NCBI GenBank assembly: GCA_003584705.1
Contig: AP018536.1
Coordinates: 310,001 to 374,000, forward strand
From: Lachnospiraceae bacterium GAM79
GTDB taxonomy: Bacteria; Bacillota; Clostridia; Lachnospirales; Lachnospiraceae
DNA: 64,000 nucleotides
Direction: 5' to 3'
Shown: positions 8,391 through 17,303 of the stretch, in pieces
Layout of the letters: the number at the start of each line of letters is the position of its first letter
Numbering within the stretch: the first letter of the stretch is position 1
The notes under the pieces: model-generated
Told to the model about the DNA's origin: nothing
Seen by the model: the letters and a program-made list of their open reading frames with translations, nothing else
Database searches by the model: none
Made by a program: the position numbers and the translations under genes

Positions 8391-8807
8391 ATGATGGGGA
8401 GCGAAAATGCGAAAGTCCGTGTTGGGATTTATATTGAAAAAGCTATATTAGAACAGGTAGACGGGTTGTTGGAGACTGCCAATGTGCGTTCCAGAAACGA
8501 ATTTGTAGCAGAAGCACTTAAATTCTATATGGGGTATCTTCTTGCAGGAAAAGCAGAAAATTATTTTTTGCAGTCACTGACTTCTGTGCTTACGGGAACC
8601 GTTCAGGATAGTGAGAACCGTCTGGCCAGGATGGACTTTAAGATAGCAGTGGAATTGTCCAAGCTCTCACAGGTAATTGCCTACACCCATGATGTGGATG
8701 AAGAATCTTTAAACAGGCTGCACGTAAAATGTGTTGATGAAGTGAGACGGATCAATGGAACTGTGAAGTTTGAAGATGCGTATCATTATCAAAAGCGGGA
8801 TGTGTAG
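8391..8807 (+). CDS. Ribbon-helix-helix protein, probable relaxosome accessory factor
   Basis: 138 residues. VRVGIYIEKAILEQVDGLLE followed by SRNEFVAEALKFYMGYLL is a clear ribbon-helix-helix DNA-binding unit with a strand then two helices. The carboxy-terminal half is helical and may mediate oligomers. Such proteins bend DNA at the transfer origin or repress the mobilisation genes. It sits directly after the candidate oriT. AAGGAGGGA precedes ATGATG; the second ATG (8394) has better spacing, so the true start may be three bases later. Confidence 0.72.
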   Translation: MMGSENAKVRVGIYIEKAILEQVDGLLETANVRSRNEFVAEALKFYMGYLLAGKAENYFLQSLTSVLTGTVQDSENRLARMDFKIAVELSKLSQVIAYTHDVDEESLNRLHVKCVDEVRRINGTVKFEDAYHYQKRDV

Positions 8808-8903
8808 ATATTGTTGGAAAGGAAACGATGGAAAGAGAATTTATTTGTACTTCCCTCTAGTTGTGTGATGAATTTTCAGAAGAGATAAAAAATAGATTTG
8901 TCC

Positions 8904-8933
8904 TTTACGATACAATAACTCATCGATTATAAT
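8904..8933 (+). promoter_or_regulatory. Probable sigma-A promoter of the NTF2-like gene
   Basis: TTTACG (8904-8909) and TATAAT (8928-8933) are separated by 18 bases, with transcription expected from about 8940 and the next start codon at 8964. The -10 box is perfect, the -35 box weaker. Confidence 0.6.
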
Positions 8934-8963
8934 ATACTAAGAAATGAATCGAGGTGTAGAATT

Positions 8964-9383
8964 TTGAATGAGAGAGAACAAATCATTCAACTATGGTTCA
9001 AAATGTGGCTTACACAACAGGATCTTGGTATGGATGACATTTTTGCGGAAGACGTGATTTATACTGAAAGCTGGAGTCCAAAATATAATAACCGTCAAGT
9101 TGTAAAACATTGGTTTAATGAATGGAATACACGTGGCAAGGTGATGGAGTGGAAGATCAAGCAGTTCTTTCATAAAGATAACCAGACGGTTGTAGAGTGG
9201 TATTTTAAAAATGAAATGAATAATGGGAATATAGAGGAATTTGACGGAATGTCCTTGATTGTATGGACAGCAGATAATAAAATAAAATCATTAAAGGAGT
9301 TTGGATGTAACTTAAACAATTATAATCCTTATGAGGATAGTGATACGCCTAAATTTAGAGATGAAAAGACTAGTTGGTTTTAA
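8964..9383 (+). CDS. NTF2/SnoaL-like protein
   Basis: 139 residues. An early pair of helices (REQIIQLWFKMWLTQQDLGM), then IFAEDVIYTESWSPKYNNRQ and VVEWYFKNEMNNGNIEEFDG, give the alpha+beta cone pattern of the NTF2/SnoaL superfamily, small ligand-binding or isomerase-type proteins. The first codon reads TTG or the ATG at 8964 after GAGGTGTAG. It has its own promoter and is the first of four accessory genes placed between the ribbon-helix-helix gene and the relaxase. No substrate can be inferred. Confidence 0.7.
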   Translation: MNEREQIIQLWFKMWLTQQDLGMDDIFAEDVIYTESWSPKYNNRQVVKHWFNEWNTRGKVMEWKIKQFFHKDNQTVVEWYFKNEMNNGNIEEFDGMSLIVWTADNKIKSLKEFGCNLNNYNPYEDSDTPKFRDEKTSWF

Positions 9384-9445
9384 TCAGAAACAGAAAAATT
9401 ATATGTGTTAATCTGGCCGAGGAGGCTTGATTATAAAAGTAAAGA

Positions 9446-9545
9446 TAAAAACGCAACGTATGCAGTGATGCATACCAGAGCCGGTAGGTAGCCCGGCCGT
9501 CCTGTATATCAGGGTAAGTAACCTGCCCCTCCGGGTTGTCCATTC
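9446..9545 (+). promoter_or_regulatory. yjdF riboswitch candidate
   Basis: The 196-base leader of the YjdF gene has several short helices: GTATGCA/TGCATAC (9459-9476), GCCGG/CCGGC (9481-9498), and CCTG/CAGG (9502-9514). The run AAAAACGCAACG precedes the first helix. A structured leader before a YjdF (DUF2992) gene is the described setting of the yjdF RNA motif, a riboswitch that responds to azaaromatic compounds. No T-run terminator follows, so control of translation initiation at AAGGAGGG (9566) is more likely. Identity rests on the downstream gene plus structure; covariance-model search not run. Confidence 0.72.
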
Positions 9546-9578
9546 TTTGCTCATTTCAATCATTAAGGAGGGATTGCC

Positions 9579-9995
9579 ATGAGTATAAGGACAGGCAAGC
9601 TGACAGTGTTTTTTGAGGAACCATTTTGGGTAGGTATTTTTGAGAGAGTTGAAAATGGGAAACTTTCCGTTTCCAAAGTAACATTTGGAACTGAACCAAA
9701 GGACTATGAGATATGGGAGTTTGTGCTAAAGGAATATGATCGTTTGCAATTTAGTCCATCTGTGGAGGTTACTGAAAAGGAACTAACAAAAAACCCAAAG
9801 AAGCTCCAGCGTGAAATTCATAAACAAATGTTGGATAGGGGCGCTGGAACAAAATCTCAACAAGCACTAAAGCTGCAGCAGGAACAAAGGAAACAGCAGC
9901 GTAAGTCTAAAAGCCGGGAAGACAAATTGGCAGAAGAGAAAAAAATGTTTGATTTAAAACAAAAAAAGAAAAAAGAGAAACATCGAGGGCATTAA
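9579..9995 (+). CDS. yjdF: YjdF family protein (DUF2992)
   Basis: 138 residues. GKLTVFFEEPFWVGIFERVE and SKVTFGTEPKDYEIWEFVL near the start are the hallmark of YjdF proteins; the tail from residue ~70 is very lysine- and glutamine-rich (KLQREIHKQMLDRG, QEQRKQQRKSKSREDKLAEE), as in the family. Biochemical role unknown; because the family is often controlled by the azaaromatic-sensing riboswitch, a role in handling toxic heteroaromatic compounds is proposed in the literature. Preceded by the riboswitch candidate and AAGGAGGGATTGCC. Unusual as ICE cargo. Confidence 0.9.
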   Translation: MSIRTGKLTVFFEEPFWVGIFERVENGKLSVSKVTFGTEPKDYEIWEFVLKEYDRLQFSPSVEVTEKELTKNPKKLQREIHKQMLDRGAGTKSQQALKLQQEQRKQQRKSKSREDKLAEEKKMFDLKQKKKKEKHRGH

Positions 9996-10035
9996 GAATG
10001 TAATGTATTCTTACACAAAATTTGGTTTGAGGTAA

Positions 10036-10359
10036 ATGATGGCATCAAGTAAAAATTATTTACAATTTGTTTTAGAGCAGCTGTCCGAGTTGGATGAAAT
10101 TACATATCGGACTATGATGGGAGAATTTATTATTTATTATCGTGGCAAGATCATAGGAGGCATTTATGATGACAGACTGCTTGTAAAACCCACAAAGTCA
10201 GCAATTGCCTATATGACAGATCCGGTATATGAAGTACCTTATGAGGGAGCAAAAGAGATGCTGCTGGTAGAGGAGGTTGATCAGAAAGAATTTTTGACAG
10301 GACTGTTCCACGCGATGTATGATGAACTGCCGCTGCCCAAACCCAAAAAGAAAAAATAG
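10036..10359 (+). CDS. TfoX N-terminal-domain protein
   Basis: 107 residues. FVLEQLSELDEITYRTMMGE, FIIYYRGKIIGGIYDDRLLV and VPYEGAKEMLLVEEV match the TfoX/Sxy N-terminal domain. It lacks the C-terminal helix-hairpin-helix part, as do most Firmicute stand-alone versions, so it is not a competence activator in the Proteobacterial sense. Ends in PKPKKKK. It follows YjdF by 40 bases and precedes the hydrolase by 24. A second, more distant protein with this type of domain occurs in the immunity array (24046-24666). Confidence 0.82.
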   Translation: MMASSKNYLQFVLEQLSELDEITYRTMMGEFIIYYRGKIIGGIYDDRLLVKPTKSAIAYMTDPVYEVPYEGAKEMLLVEEVDQKEFLTGLFHAMYDELPLPKPKKKK

Positions 10360-10383
10360 GTATTGCGAAGGGAAAACAAATAA

Positions 10384-10983
10384 ATGGACAAGGCAATTTT
10401 GTATATACATGGTAAAGGTGGAAATCCGAAAGAGGCAGAGTATTATAAAGCGCTCTTTGAAGAATATGATGTAATTGGTTTTGACTATTCCTCACAGTTA
10501 CCTTGGGAAGCGAAAAAAGAGTTCCCCAGATTGTTTGATAACCTATGCGGAACATATGAAACAGTAACAGTGATTGCGAACAGCATTGGTGCTTTCTTTG
10601 CTATGAGTGCTTTGGCAGACAGCAAAATAGAGAAGGCATACTTTATTTCTCCGGTTGTAGATATGGAAAGATTGATTCGGAATATGATGCAGTGGGCGAA
10701 TGTGACCGAAGATGATTTGCAGAAACAGAAAGAAATCCCGACATCCTTTGGGGAAACACTTTCCTGGGCTTATCTTTGTTATGTGAGGGAGCATCCTGTT
10801 ACTTGGACTGTTCCAACGCACATTCTGTATGGAGAAAAGGATAACTTGACATCGTATGAAACAATAGCTGAGTTTGCAGATAGAATCGGAGCAACACTTA
10901 CAGTTATGGAAAACGGGGAGCACTGGTTTCATACGAAAGAGCAGATGGACTTTCTTTCTGACTGGATCAAGCAATGTACATGA
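10384..10983 (+). CDS. Alpha/beta hydrolase
   Basis: 199 residues. KAILYIHGKGGNPKEAEYYK is the first strand and oxyanion-hole region; VTVIANSIGAFFAMSALA holds the nucleophile Ser in the N-S-I-G-A elbow; HILYGEKDNLT provides the acid and GEHWFH the His near residue 185. It is a small cytosolic serine hydrolase of unknown substrate. It begins at ATG after AGGGAAAACAAATA, a modest ribosome binding site, and is the last accessory gene before a terminator. Confidence 0.85.
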   Translation: MDKAILYIHGKGGNPKEAEYYKALFEEYDVIGFDYSSQLPWEAKKEFPRLFDNLCGTYETVTVIANSIGAFFAMSALADSKIEKAYFISPVVDMERLIRNMMQWANVTEDDLQKQKEIPTSFGETLSWAYLCYVREHPVTWTVPTHILYGEKDNLTSYETIAEFADRIGATLTVMENGEHWFHTKEQMDFLSDWIKQCT

Positions 10984-11032
10984 TATGTTCAAATGTTGAA
11001 ACTATGTAACGGAAGAAGATGTGATAAAAAGT

Positions 11033-11076
11033 AAAAGGAGCCATGGTGTGTGATAAGCCATAGGTTCCTTTTTGCT
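11033..11076 (+). terminator. Rho-independent terminator after the accessory genes
   Basis: AAAAGGAGCCATGG (11033-11046) pairs with CCATAGGTTCCTTTT (11058-11072) with one bulge, followed by T residues. It closes the accessory operon and separates it from the relaxase. Confidence 0.8.
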
Positions 11077-11093
11077 TTCTAAAAAGGAGTAAC

Positions 11094-13970
11094 ATGGCAA
11101 AACTTATTTTTACTTCCCGATATTTAAAAGATGCAAAACCATCTCAGAAAGAAAATTATGTCCATTACATTGGAACGCGGAAAGGGGTAGAGAAAATTGA
11201 TACAAGTAAAAAGCACCTCCCAGCAACGGTGAGTCAAAAGAAGTTAGTGCATCAGCTCCTGCAGGATTTTCCGGCGACAAAAGAAATGCTGGAGTATGAA
11301 GATTATCAAAGAAAACCAACAATCGAAAATGCCTCGGAATTTATTTCCTGTGTATTGGAACAAAATCTTGATATAGCAGCGACGCGAAAAAATTATGTGG
11401 ATTATCTGGCGCATCGTCCCCGTGTAGAAAAGATTGGTGAGCATGGTCTGTTTACAGATGAGGGAGAACCGGTGGTTCTTGGACAGGTGCAGAATCAAGT
11501 GGCAGATCACAAGGGAATTGTGTGGACCCATGTGATTTCCCTTCGGCGCGAGGATGCAGCCCGGTTAGGGTATGACAGTGCTGTTCAGTGGATGGCATTG
11601 CTGCGTTCCAAACGGGCAATGCTGTGTAAGCATATGAAAATTGACAGCGCCAATCTGAAATGGTACGCTGCATTTCATAATGAAAGCCATCATCCCCATG
11701 TTCATCTATTGGTGTACTCAGTAAAAGATGGAGAAGGGTATCTGACAAAGCAGTCGATTGAGGCCATGCGTTCTGAGCTGGCGCATGATATTTTCCGTCA
11801 GGATTTTGCAAATATTTATGAGGAACAGGCGCAGTCTCGTATGGATTTAAAGGAACGGTCGGAAGTTGTAATGAAGACATGGATAGATGAAATACGGGCG
11901 GGGACGCTTAAGAGTTCGGAAATTGAAACCAGTATGATGCAGCTTTCTAAACGGCTGCAGAATACAGGTGGGAAAAAGGTTTATGGCTACCTGAAGAGAG
12001 ATGTGAAGGATCTGGTCGATCACATCGTAGACAAGTTGGAGAAAGATGACCGGGTGTCTGCCCTGTACCGGGAATGGGGGCTATGGGAGGATGAGATTGT
12101 GAAGACCTACCGAAAACAGACGGAAGAATTACCGCCTTTATCAAAACAGCCTAAATTAAAAAGTATCAAAAATATGGTGATTGCAGAAGCATTGAGGCTT
12201 GGCAGTCATCATTTTTTGTTTGAAGAGAATGAAGATGGATACTCAGAACCAAAGGACGATTTTTTTATACAAGAACCAGATCCGGTAGCAGAGCTGACAG
12301 GGGAACTAGATTCGGACTATGCGGTGGAGGAACTCAAGCAAGAGCTTTTTCCTAATGGCAGAAAAGAAAAATCCAGTTCCAACTGGTGGACAGATGGATA
12401 TATACAGGCTAGGAATTATTTGTATGGCAGCGATTCTACATTGCAGGATTTTGAAAAGGCATATCAGAAGTTCCTTCAGGAAGCAGAGCAGGGGAATGGG
12501 TTTGCCATGCACGACCTTGGTCGAATGTTTGCGGATGGCTTGGGACGGGATGCGGATGTGGGGCTGGCACAGAAATGGTATGAGAAAGCATTGGAAGCAT
12601 TTCTTGTAAGAGAAGAATCCGTAAAGAAAAAGGAGAAACCATATCTGCAATATCGTATTGGGAAAATGTATGCTTCTGGTTTGGGAGCAGAACAAAATTA
12701 TGAAAAGGCGGCACACTGGTTTTCCCAGGCGGCTGCAATGGATCATAAGTATGCCCAGTATTCTCTGGCTGGGCTTTACCGGCGGGGCCGGGGGGTGGAG
12801 CAAAATGATATACGGGCGTTTTCTCTATATATGAGTTCAGCAGAGCAGGGGAATCCTTATGCCAGCCTGGAACTGGCGAAGATGTATAGGGATGGTTTTG
12901 GTACAGAGCCGGATTTACACCAGGCAGAGTGGAGATTTCAGAATGCGTATTCCGGTTTTGTGGTTCTGGAAGAAAAAAGTCATGATGATAAACTCCAGTA
13001 CCGGATTGGTCAGATGCTTCATACTGGAACGGGAACCAGCAAAGATGATGAGGGGGCGGCCAGGTATTGGGAAAAGTCTGCAAAGCTGGGGAATATCAAT
13101 GCTCAGTATGCACTTGGAACACTCTGGCTGGAAACGGGAAGTGGAGACAGCGGCCAGGCAGTGGAATGGCTTACAAAAGCAGCAAATGCAGAGCACTCAG
13201 CCGCCCAGTATGTGTTGGGGAAATTATACCAGGATGGTGTGTATTTTAATAAAGATATGGATCAGGCCATGAAATGGTTCCGCGCTGCAGCAGAACTTGG
13301 AAATGAATATGCTGCATATCGGATGGGATGTTTGTTGCTTTTGGGGGAGAAAATACCGAAGGATGTGGAAGCGGCTGTGAAGTGGCTCAGCCTGTCAGCG
13401 GAAAAAGGAAATCCATATGCGCAGTATCGGCTTGGAATGCTATATCTCAAGGGGGAAGTGTTTTCTCCTCAAGTGGAAGTGGCAATGAAATGGCTTCAAC
13501 AGGCAGCGGAGCAGAAAAATGAATGGGCCTTTTATCAGTTAGGGAAGTTATATCTTTCAGGAGAACATGTAACGAAAAATGTGGAAACAGCAGTACATTA
13601 CCTGGGATTATGTGCGGAAAAAGGAAACCAGTATGCTCAGTATGTGTTGGGAAAGTTATATCTCTGTGGCAGAGATGTTTCCCGTGATCGGGAAAAGGCA
13701 GTGGAATATCTAACAGCATCGGCAGAACAAGGAAATCTGTATGCCAGTTTTTTACTGGAACATCTGGATGCATATCAGGATCCGTCCTTATTTCTGGCAG
13801 CAACCAGACTGCTTCATCATCTGGAAAAGCTGTTTTGCGAAGAAGCACAGAGACCAATGGAAATGAAGCGGTATCAGATTGACCGGAAACGACGCAGGAA
13901 ACTGTCAGAGAAAAAGCAGGCTCAAGGACATCATAGGGAGGATCAGGAGCCAGCACAAGGTATTTATTGA
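11094..13970 (+). CDS. MobP-type relaxase with long Sel1-repeat tail
   Basis: 958 residues. The first ~380 residues form a MobP3-like relaxase, which nicks oriT and stays bound to the 5' end for transfer. KLIFTSRYLKD at the start and HNESHHPHVHLLVYS near 195, with the metal-binding histidine triad, support this; YVDYLAHRPRVEK near 103 is a typical MobP block and may hold a catalytic Tyr. From residue ~445 to ~890 lie about eleven Sel1-like repeats (for example YAQYSLAGLYRRGRGVEQND and AAQYVLGKLYQDGVYFNKD), ~36 residues each, a protein-interaction solenoid. The start ATG follows AAAAAGGAGTAAC. The tail may contact the coupling protein or host factors; that is inference. The gene is followed directly by Toprim and coupling-protein genes. 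Confidence 0.9.
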   Translation: MAKLIFTSRYLKDAKPSQKENYVHYIGTRKGVEKIDTSKKHLPATVSQKKLVHQLLQDFPATKEMLEYEDYQRKPTIENASEFISCVLEQNLDIAATRKNYVDYLAHRPRVEKIGEHGLFTDEGEPVVLGQVQNQVADHKGIVWTHVISLRREDAARLGYDSAVQWMALLRSKRAMLCKHMKIDSANLKWYAAFHNESHHPHVHLLVYSVKDGEGYLTKQSIEAMRSELAHDIFRQDFANIYEEQAQSRMDLKERSEVVMKTWIDEIRAGTLKSSEIETSMMQLSKRLQNTGGKKVYGYLKRDVKDLVDHIVDKLEKDDRVSALYREWGLWEDEIVKTYRKQTEELPPLSKQPKLKSIKNMVIAEALRLGSHHFLFEENEDGYSEPKDDFFIQEPDPVAELTGELDSDYAVEELKQELFPNGRKEKSSSNWWTDGYIQARNYLYGSDSTLQDFEKAYQKFLQEAEQGNGFAMHDLGRMFADGLGRDADVGLAQKWYEKALEAFLVREESVKKKEKPYLQYRIGKMYASGLGAEQNYEKAAHWFSQAAAMDHKYAQYSLAGLYRRGRGVEQNDIRAFSLYMSSAEQGNPYASLELAKMYRDGFGTEPDLHQAEWRFQNAYSGFVVLEEKSHDDKLQYRIGQMLHTGTGTSKDDEGAARYWEKSAKLGNINAQYALGTLWLETGSGDSGQAVEWLTKAANAEHSAAQYVLGKLYQDGVYFNKDMDQAMKWFRAAAELGNEYAAYRMGCLLLLGEKIPKDVEAAVKWLSLSAEKGNPYAQYRLGMLYLKGEVFSPQVEVAMKWLQQAAEQKNEWAFYQLGKLYLSGEHVTKNVETAVHYLGLCAEKGNQYAQYVLGKLYLCGRDVSRDREKAVEYLTASAEQGNLYASFLLEHLDAYQDPSLFLAATRLLHHLEKLFCEEAQRPMEMKRYQIDRKRRRKLSEKKQAQGHHREDQEPAQGIY

Positions 13971-13984
13971 CGAAGGAGGATGGC

Positions 13985-14923
13985 ATGGGAGAATTTGTTT
14001 ATTTTACGGAAGAACAGAAACAGAGGGCCAATGCGGTGGATCTGGAAGATTTTCTTTCCAGGCAGGGGGAAAAGCTGCTTCGTTCTGGAAGAGAAAAGCG
14101 CCTGGCCAGTGATCACAGTATTACAGTGAGGGGAAATCGATGGTATGATCACGCGACAGAAAAGGGAGGATGTGCCATTGACTTTGTGCGGATGTTTTAT
14201 AACCAGAGCTTTCCGGACGCAGTTACAATGCTACTTGGCGGAGAACAGGGAGTTGCATACCGGGAAAGCGCGAATCAGCAACTAGAACCGAAAAAGCCAT
14301 TCGTACTTCCAGAGGCGAACCAGACCATGCACCGTGCTTTTGCGTATCTGATAAAGACAAGGTGTGTGGATCCTAAAGTAGTATCTGTATTTGCAGGAAA
14401 ACACATGATTTATGAAGATGTCAAATATCATAATGTTGTGTTTGTGGGTTTTGATTCAGATGGAATTCCACGCCATGCACATAAAAGTGGAACCTGTCAG
14501 AAGGGACAACCATTTAAGGGGAATGTAGAAGGATGTGATCCAAGGTACAGTTTTCGTTGGATTGGGAAGAGTAATACCGTGTATGTATTTGAGGCACCGA
14601 TTGATATGCTGTCTTTTATTTCCATGTATCAAAAGGGGTGGATGGATCATAGTTATGTGGCACTCTGTGGGGTGGCAGAACATGCATTGATGCAGCTTTT
14701 GAATGATGCACCGCACATCTCCCAAATTGCTTTATGTCTGGATCATGATAAGGCGGGAATCCAGGCAAGGGAACGGATAAAGAAAAACCTGTCTGAGCGG
14801 GGATACCATATGGTATTCTCGCTTTTTTCAAATCTTAAGGATTGGAATGAGGATCTTCAAGAGCTGAAGAAGCCACCGCCGGAATATATGAACAGACAGC
14901 AGACAGTTATACAGATGATGTGA
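13985..14923 (+). CDS. Toprim-domain primase-like protein (DUF3991/Toprim)
   Basis: 312 residues. The first part (RANAVDLEDFLSRQGEKLLR then GNRWYDHATEKGGCAIDFVR) resembles the zinc-finger-like and DUF3991 regions of mobile-element primases. TVYVFEAPIDMLSF near residue 197 and IALCLDHDKAGIQARERI near 246 are the Toprim Glu and Asp-x-Asp motifs that bind metal. It may prime the complementary strand of transferred DNA. The frame is open from a TTG at 13967, but ATG 13985 has AAGGAGGATGGC upstream and is preferred. It lies 14 bases after the relaxase. Confidence 0.85.
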   Translation: MGEFVYFTEEQKQRANAVDLEDFLSRQGEKLLRSGREKRLASDHSITVRGNRWYDHATEKGGCAIDFVRMFYNQSFPDAVTMLLGGEQGVAYRESANQQLEPKKPFVLPEANQTMHRAFAYLIKTRCVDPKVVSVFAGKHMIYEDVKYHNVVFVGFDSDGIPRHAHKSGTCQKGQPFKGNVEGCDPRYSFRWIGKSNTVYVFEAPIDMLSFISMYQKGWMDHSYVALCGVAEHALMQLLNDAPHISQIALCLDHDKAGIQARERIKKNLSERGYHMVFSLFSNLKDWNEDLQELKKPPPEYMNRQQTVIQMM

Positions 14924-14971
14924 GAGGAGGGGAGTAGGATACAGGGAGTCATTATATTTATTTGTATAGGT

Positions 14972-16756
14972 TTGGGGATGTTCGCTGTAATCGGCAGTCT
15001 GGTAATGATATCAAATCATTATACCTTAAACGGAATTAAATCGAGAACGGTAGGAGACGGGCAGTATGGAACTGCACGGTTTGCAACGGAAAAGGAAATA
15101 CGGGAAACGTATGCTCATGTACCATATGAACCGGAGCAATGGAGAGCAGGAAAGCATCTACCAAAAGAGCAGGGGCTGGTAGTTGGATACAAAAAGAAAG
15201 GAAATTCCATCACAGCACTGGTAGACAGTGGAGATATTCACTGTCTCATGATCGGGGCAGCAGGAGTGGGTAAGACCGCAAACTTCTTATACCCTAATAT
15301 CGAATATGCCTGTGCTTCTGGAATGAGTTTCCTCACCACAGACACGAAGGGCGATCTGTTTCGTAATTATGCAGGTATAGCCAAGGAATATTATGGCTAT
15401 CGGATTTCCATTCTGGATTTACGAAATCCCACCCGTTCTGATGGCAACAATATCCTGACGCTGGTTAATAAATACATGGATGAGTATTTAAAGAATCCTG
15501 AAAATCTGGCAGCAAAGGCAAGAGCAGAGAAGTATGCGAAAATTACAGCTAAAACAATCATCTGCTCTGAAGGGGCTTCTGCCAGCAGTTATGGACAAAA
15601 TGCTTTTTTCTATGATGCAGCAGAAGGTTTGCTGACTTCTGTGATTCTGTTGATTGCAGAGTATTGCCCGCCAGAGAAACGCCATATCATTTCTGTGTTC
15701 AAGCTGATTCAGGATCTTCTGGCGCCATCCCCAGTGAAGAACCGGAGCCTGTTCCAGTTACTTATGGATAAGCTGCCACCTACTCACAAGGCGAAGTGGT
15801 TTGCAGGAGCAGCTTTAAATTCTGCGGATCAGGCAATGGCCTCTGTGCTATCCACAACCATGTCCAGATTGAATGCGTTTCTGGATTCTGAAATGGAACA
15901 GATCCTGTGCTTTGAGAGTACCTTGGACACGGAAACATTCTGTAGGGAAAAGTCAGCAATTTTTATTGTGCTGCCGGAAGAGGATAACACGAAGTATTTT
16001 ATGGTATCCCTGTTTTTACAGCAGCTTTACCGGGAAATGTTGTCGATTGCAGATGAACATGGAGGAAAGCTACCCAACAGAGTCATGATGTTTGCGGATG
16101 AAATCGGAACCATACCAAAAATTGAATCCATGGAGATGATGTTTTCCGCAGGCCGTTCCAGACGGATCAGCATGGTTCCTATCATTCAAAGCTTTGCGCA
16201 GTTGGAAAAGAATTATGGAAAAGAAGGTTCCAGTATTATCATCGATAACTGCCAGGATATTTTGTTTGGAGGTTTTGCACCAAACTCAGAGAGCGCAGAA
16301 ATTTTATCAAAAGCATTGGGAAACAGAACAGTGTTGTCTGGTTCTATATCCAGAGGAAAAAATGACCCCAGCCAGAGCCTGCAGATGATGAGCAGACCAT
16401 TAATGGCGCCGGAGGAGTTAAAGACCTTGCCAAAAGGAAATTTCATTCTTGCTAAGACAGGGGTATGCCCTATGAAAACAAGGCTTCCTTTGTTTTTTAA
16501 ATGGGGTATCCGGTTTGAGGAGGTTTATGAAGTCCCGGAACAGGCAGCAAGAGAGGTTGTATATGCTGACCGATTGGAATTGGAGGAGGAAATAGTAAGG
16601 CGGTCTGATTTTGATGAGGAAGACTTATGGAGGGGATCTGTTGAAAGCGGAAAGTTGGAGGAGGCTTCGTTTTTAGGGGGAAAGGCTCATGGAGAGACAG
16701 GGAAGGAAAAACAGCATAAGGCAGCTACTCGAAGACCACCTCTTAGAACCGATTAG
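14972..16756 (+). CDS. VirD4/TraG-type coupling protein
   Basis: 594 residues from TTG 14972. It is the ATPase that brings the relaxase-DNA complex to the channel. Walker A GAAGVGKT lies near residue 95; MMFADEIGTIPKIESM near 374 is Walker B; GRSRRISMVPIIQSFAQLEK follows. The frame stays open to the preceding stop, and the upstream codons encode IQGVIIFICIGL, which completes a membrane segment cut in half by the TTG start. No ATG, GTG or TTG exists there, but ATA 14939 lies eight bases after GGAGG, so initiation at ATA (or ATT 14951) is likely. The tail after residue 530 is acidic then basic. Confidence 0.92.
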   Translation: MGMFAVIGSLVMISNHYTLNGIKSRTVGDGQYGTARFATEKEIRETYAHVPYEPEQWRAGKHLPKEQGLVVGYKKKGNSITALVDSGDIHCLMIGAAGVGKTANFLYPNIEYACASGMSFLTTDTKGDLFRNYAGIAKEYYGYRISILDLRNPTRSDGNNILTLVNKYMDEYLKNPENLAAKARAEKYAKITAKTIICSEGASASSYGQNAFFYDAAEGLLTSVILLIAEYCPPEKRHIISVFKLIQDLLAPSPVKNRSLFQLLMDKLPPTHKAKWFAGAALNSADQAMASVLSTTMSRLNAFLDSEMEQILCFESTLDTETFCREKSAIFIVLPEEDNTKYFMVSLFLQQLYREMLSIADEHGGKLPNRVMMFADEIGTIPKIESMEMMFSAGRSRRISMVPIIQSFAQLEKNYGKEGSSIIIDNCQDILFGGFAPNSESAEILSKALGNRTVLSGSISRGKNDPSQSLQMMSRPLMAPEELKTLPKGNFILAKTGVCPMKTRLPLFFKWGIRFEEVYEVPEQAAREVVYADRLELEEEIVRRSDFDEEDLWRGSVESGKLEEASFLGGKAHGETGKEKQHKAATRRPPLRTD

Positions 16757-16771
16757 CAGAGAGGAGAACAG

Positions 16772-17035
16772 ATGGCTTATTTTTCTAAAATTTATTCTTC
16801 AGATCTGCCTCATCGGGCTAAAGCTGTGTATATGTATTTGAAGGATCGGAGTAATACAGACGGACAATGCTATCCTGCGATTGGCACTATCGCAAAGGAA
16901 TTAAACCTATCACGGAGAACTGTAGAACGGGCGATTCAGGATCTGGTAAAGGCTGGGCTTATAAAAAAGGAACAGAGGTGGCGTGAAAACGGAGGAAAAA
17001 GCAGTCTTTTATATACGCTGATAGACAGCAGCTAG
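16772..17035 (+). CDS. Small winged-helix DNA-binding protein
   Basis: 87 residues. CYPAIGTIAKELNLSRRTVE, RAIQDLVKAGLIKKEQRWRE and SSLLYTLI form a winged helix like that at the start of mobile-element replication proteins and DnaD-like factors (HTH_36 type). It is too short for a replication initiator, so it may be a regulator or a helper of element replication. It lies 15 bases after the coupling protein and closes the low-GC mobilisation block before the cargo. Confidence 0.78.
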   Translation: MAYFSKIYSSDLPHRAKAVYMYLKDRSNTDGQCYPAIGTIAKELNLSRRTVERAIQDLVKAGLIKKEQRWRENGGKSSLLYTLIDSS

Positions 17036-17042
17036 AAGATAC

Positions 17043-17075
17043 GCCACCAAGGGATCAGTTTGTTTTCTTGGTGGC
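17043..17075 (+). repeat. Nine-base inverted repeat after the mobilisation block
   Basis: GCCACCAAG (17043-17051) pairs exactly with CTTGGTGGC (17067-17075) over 15 bases. No T-run follows on either strand, so it may be an inefficient terminator or a protein-binding site. Confidence 0.6.
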
Positions 17076-17238
17076 ATATGGGATATGGCAATATGACATA
17101 TGAAGAGAAGGTATCACTTGAAGAACTATAATAATCAGAGAAAAAATTAGACAGTTATTTATAAAAAAAGAAGGTGAGTGTGAGGTTAATGCGTATCAAT
17201 TTTTGGTGAATATAAAACAACTTAGGGTAAGAAAAATA

Positions 17239-17267
17239 TTTCCGAATAAAACAATATGTGGTATAAT
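17239..17267 (+). promoter_or_regulatory. Probable promoter for the immunity array
   Basis: TATAAT (17262-17267) with a weak -35 TTTCCG (17239-17244) at 17 bases. Transcription would start near 17274 and run through the small open frame into the array. No other promoter of this quality was noticed before the first array gene at 17490. Confidence 0.5.
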
Positions 17268-17303
17268 AAAAAACAATGCTATGTGAACAAAAAGGGTGCT
17301 GCG

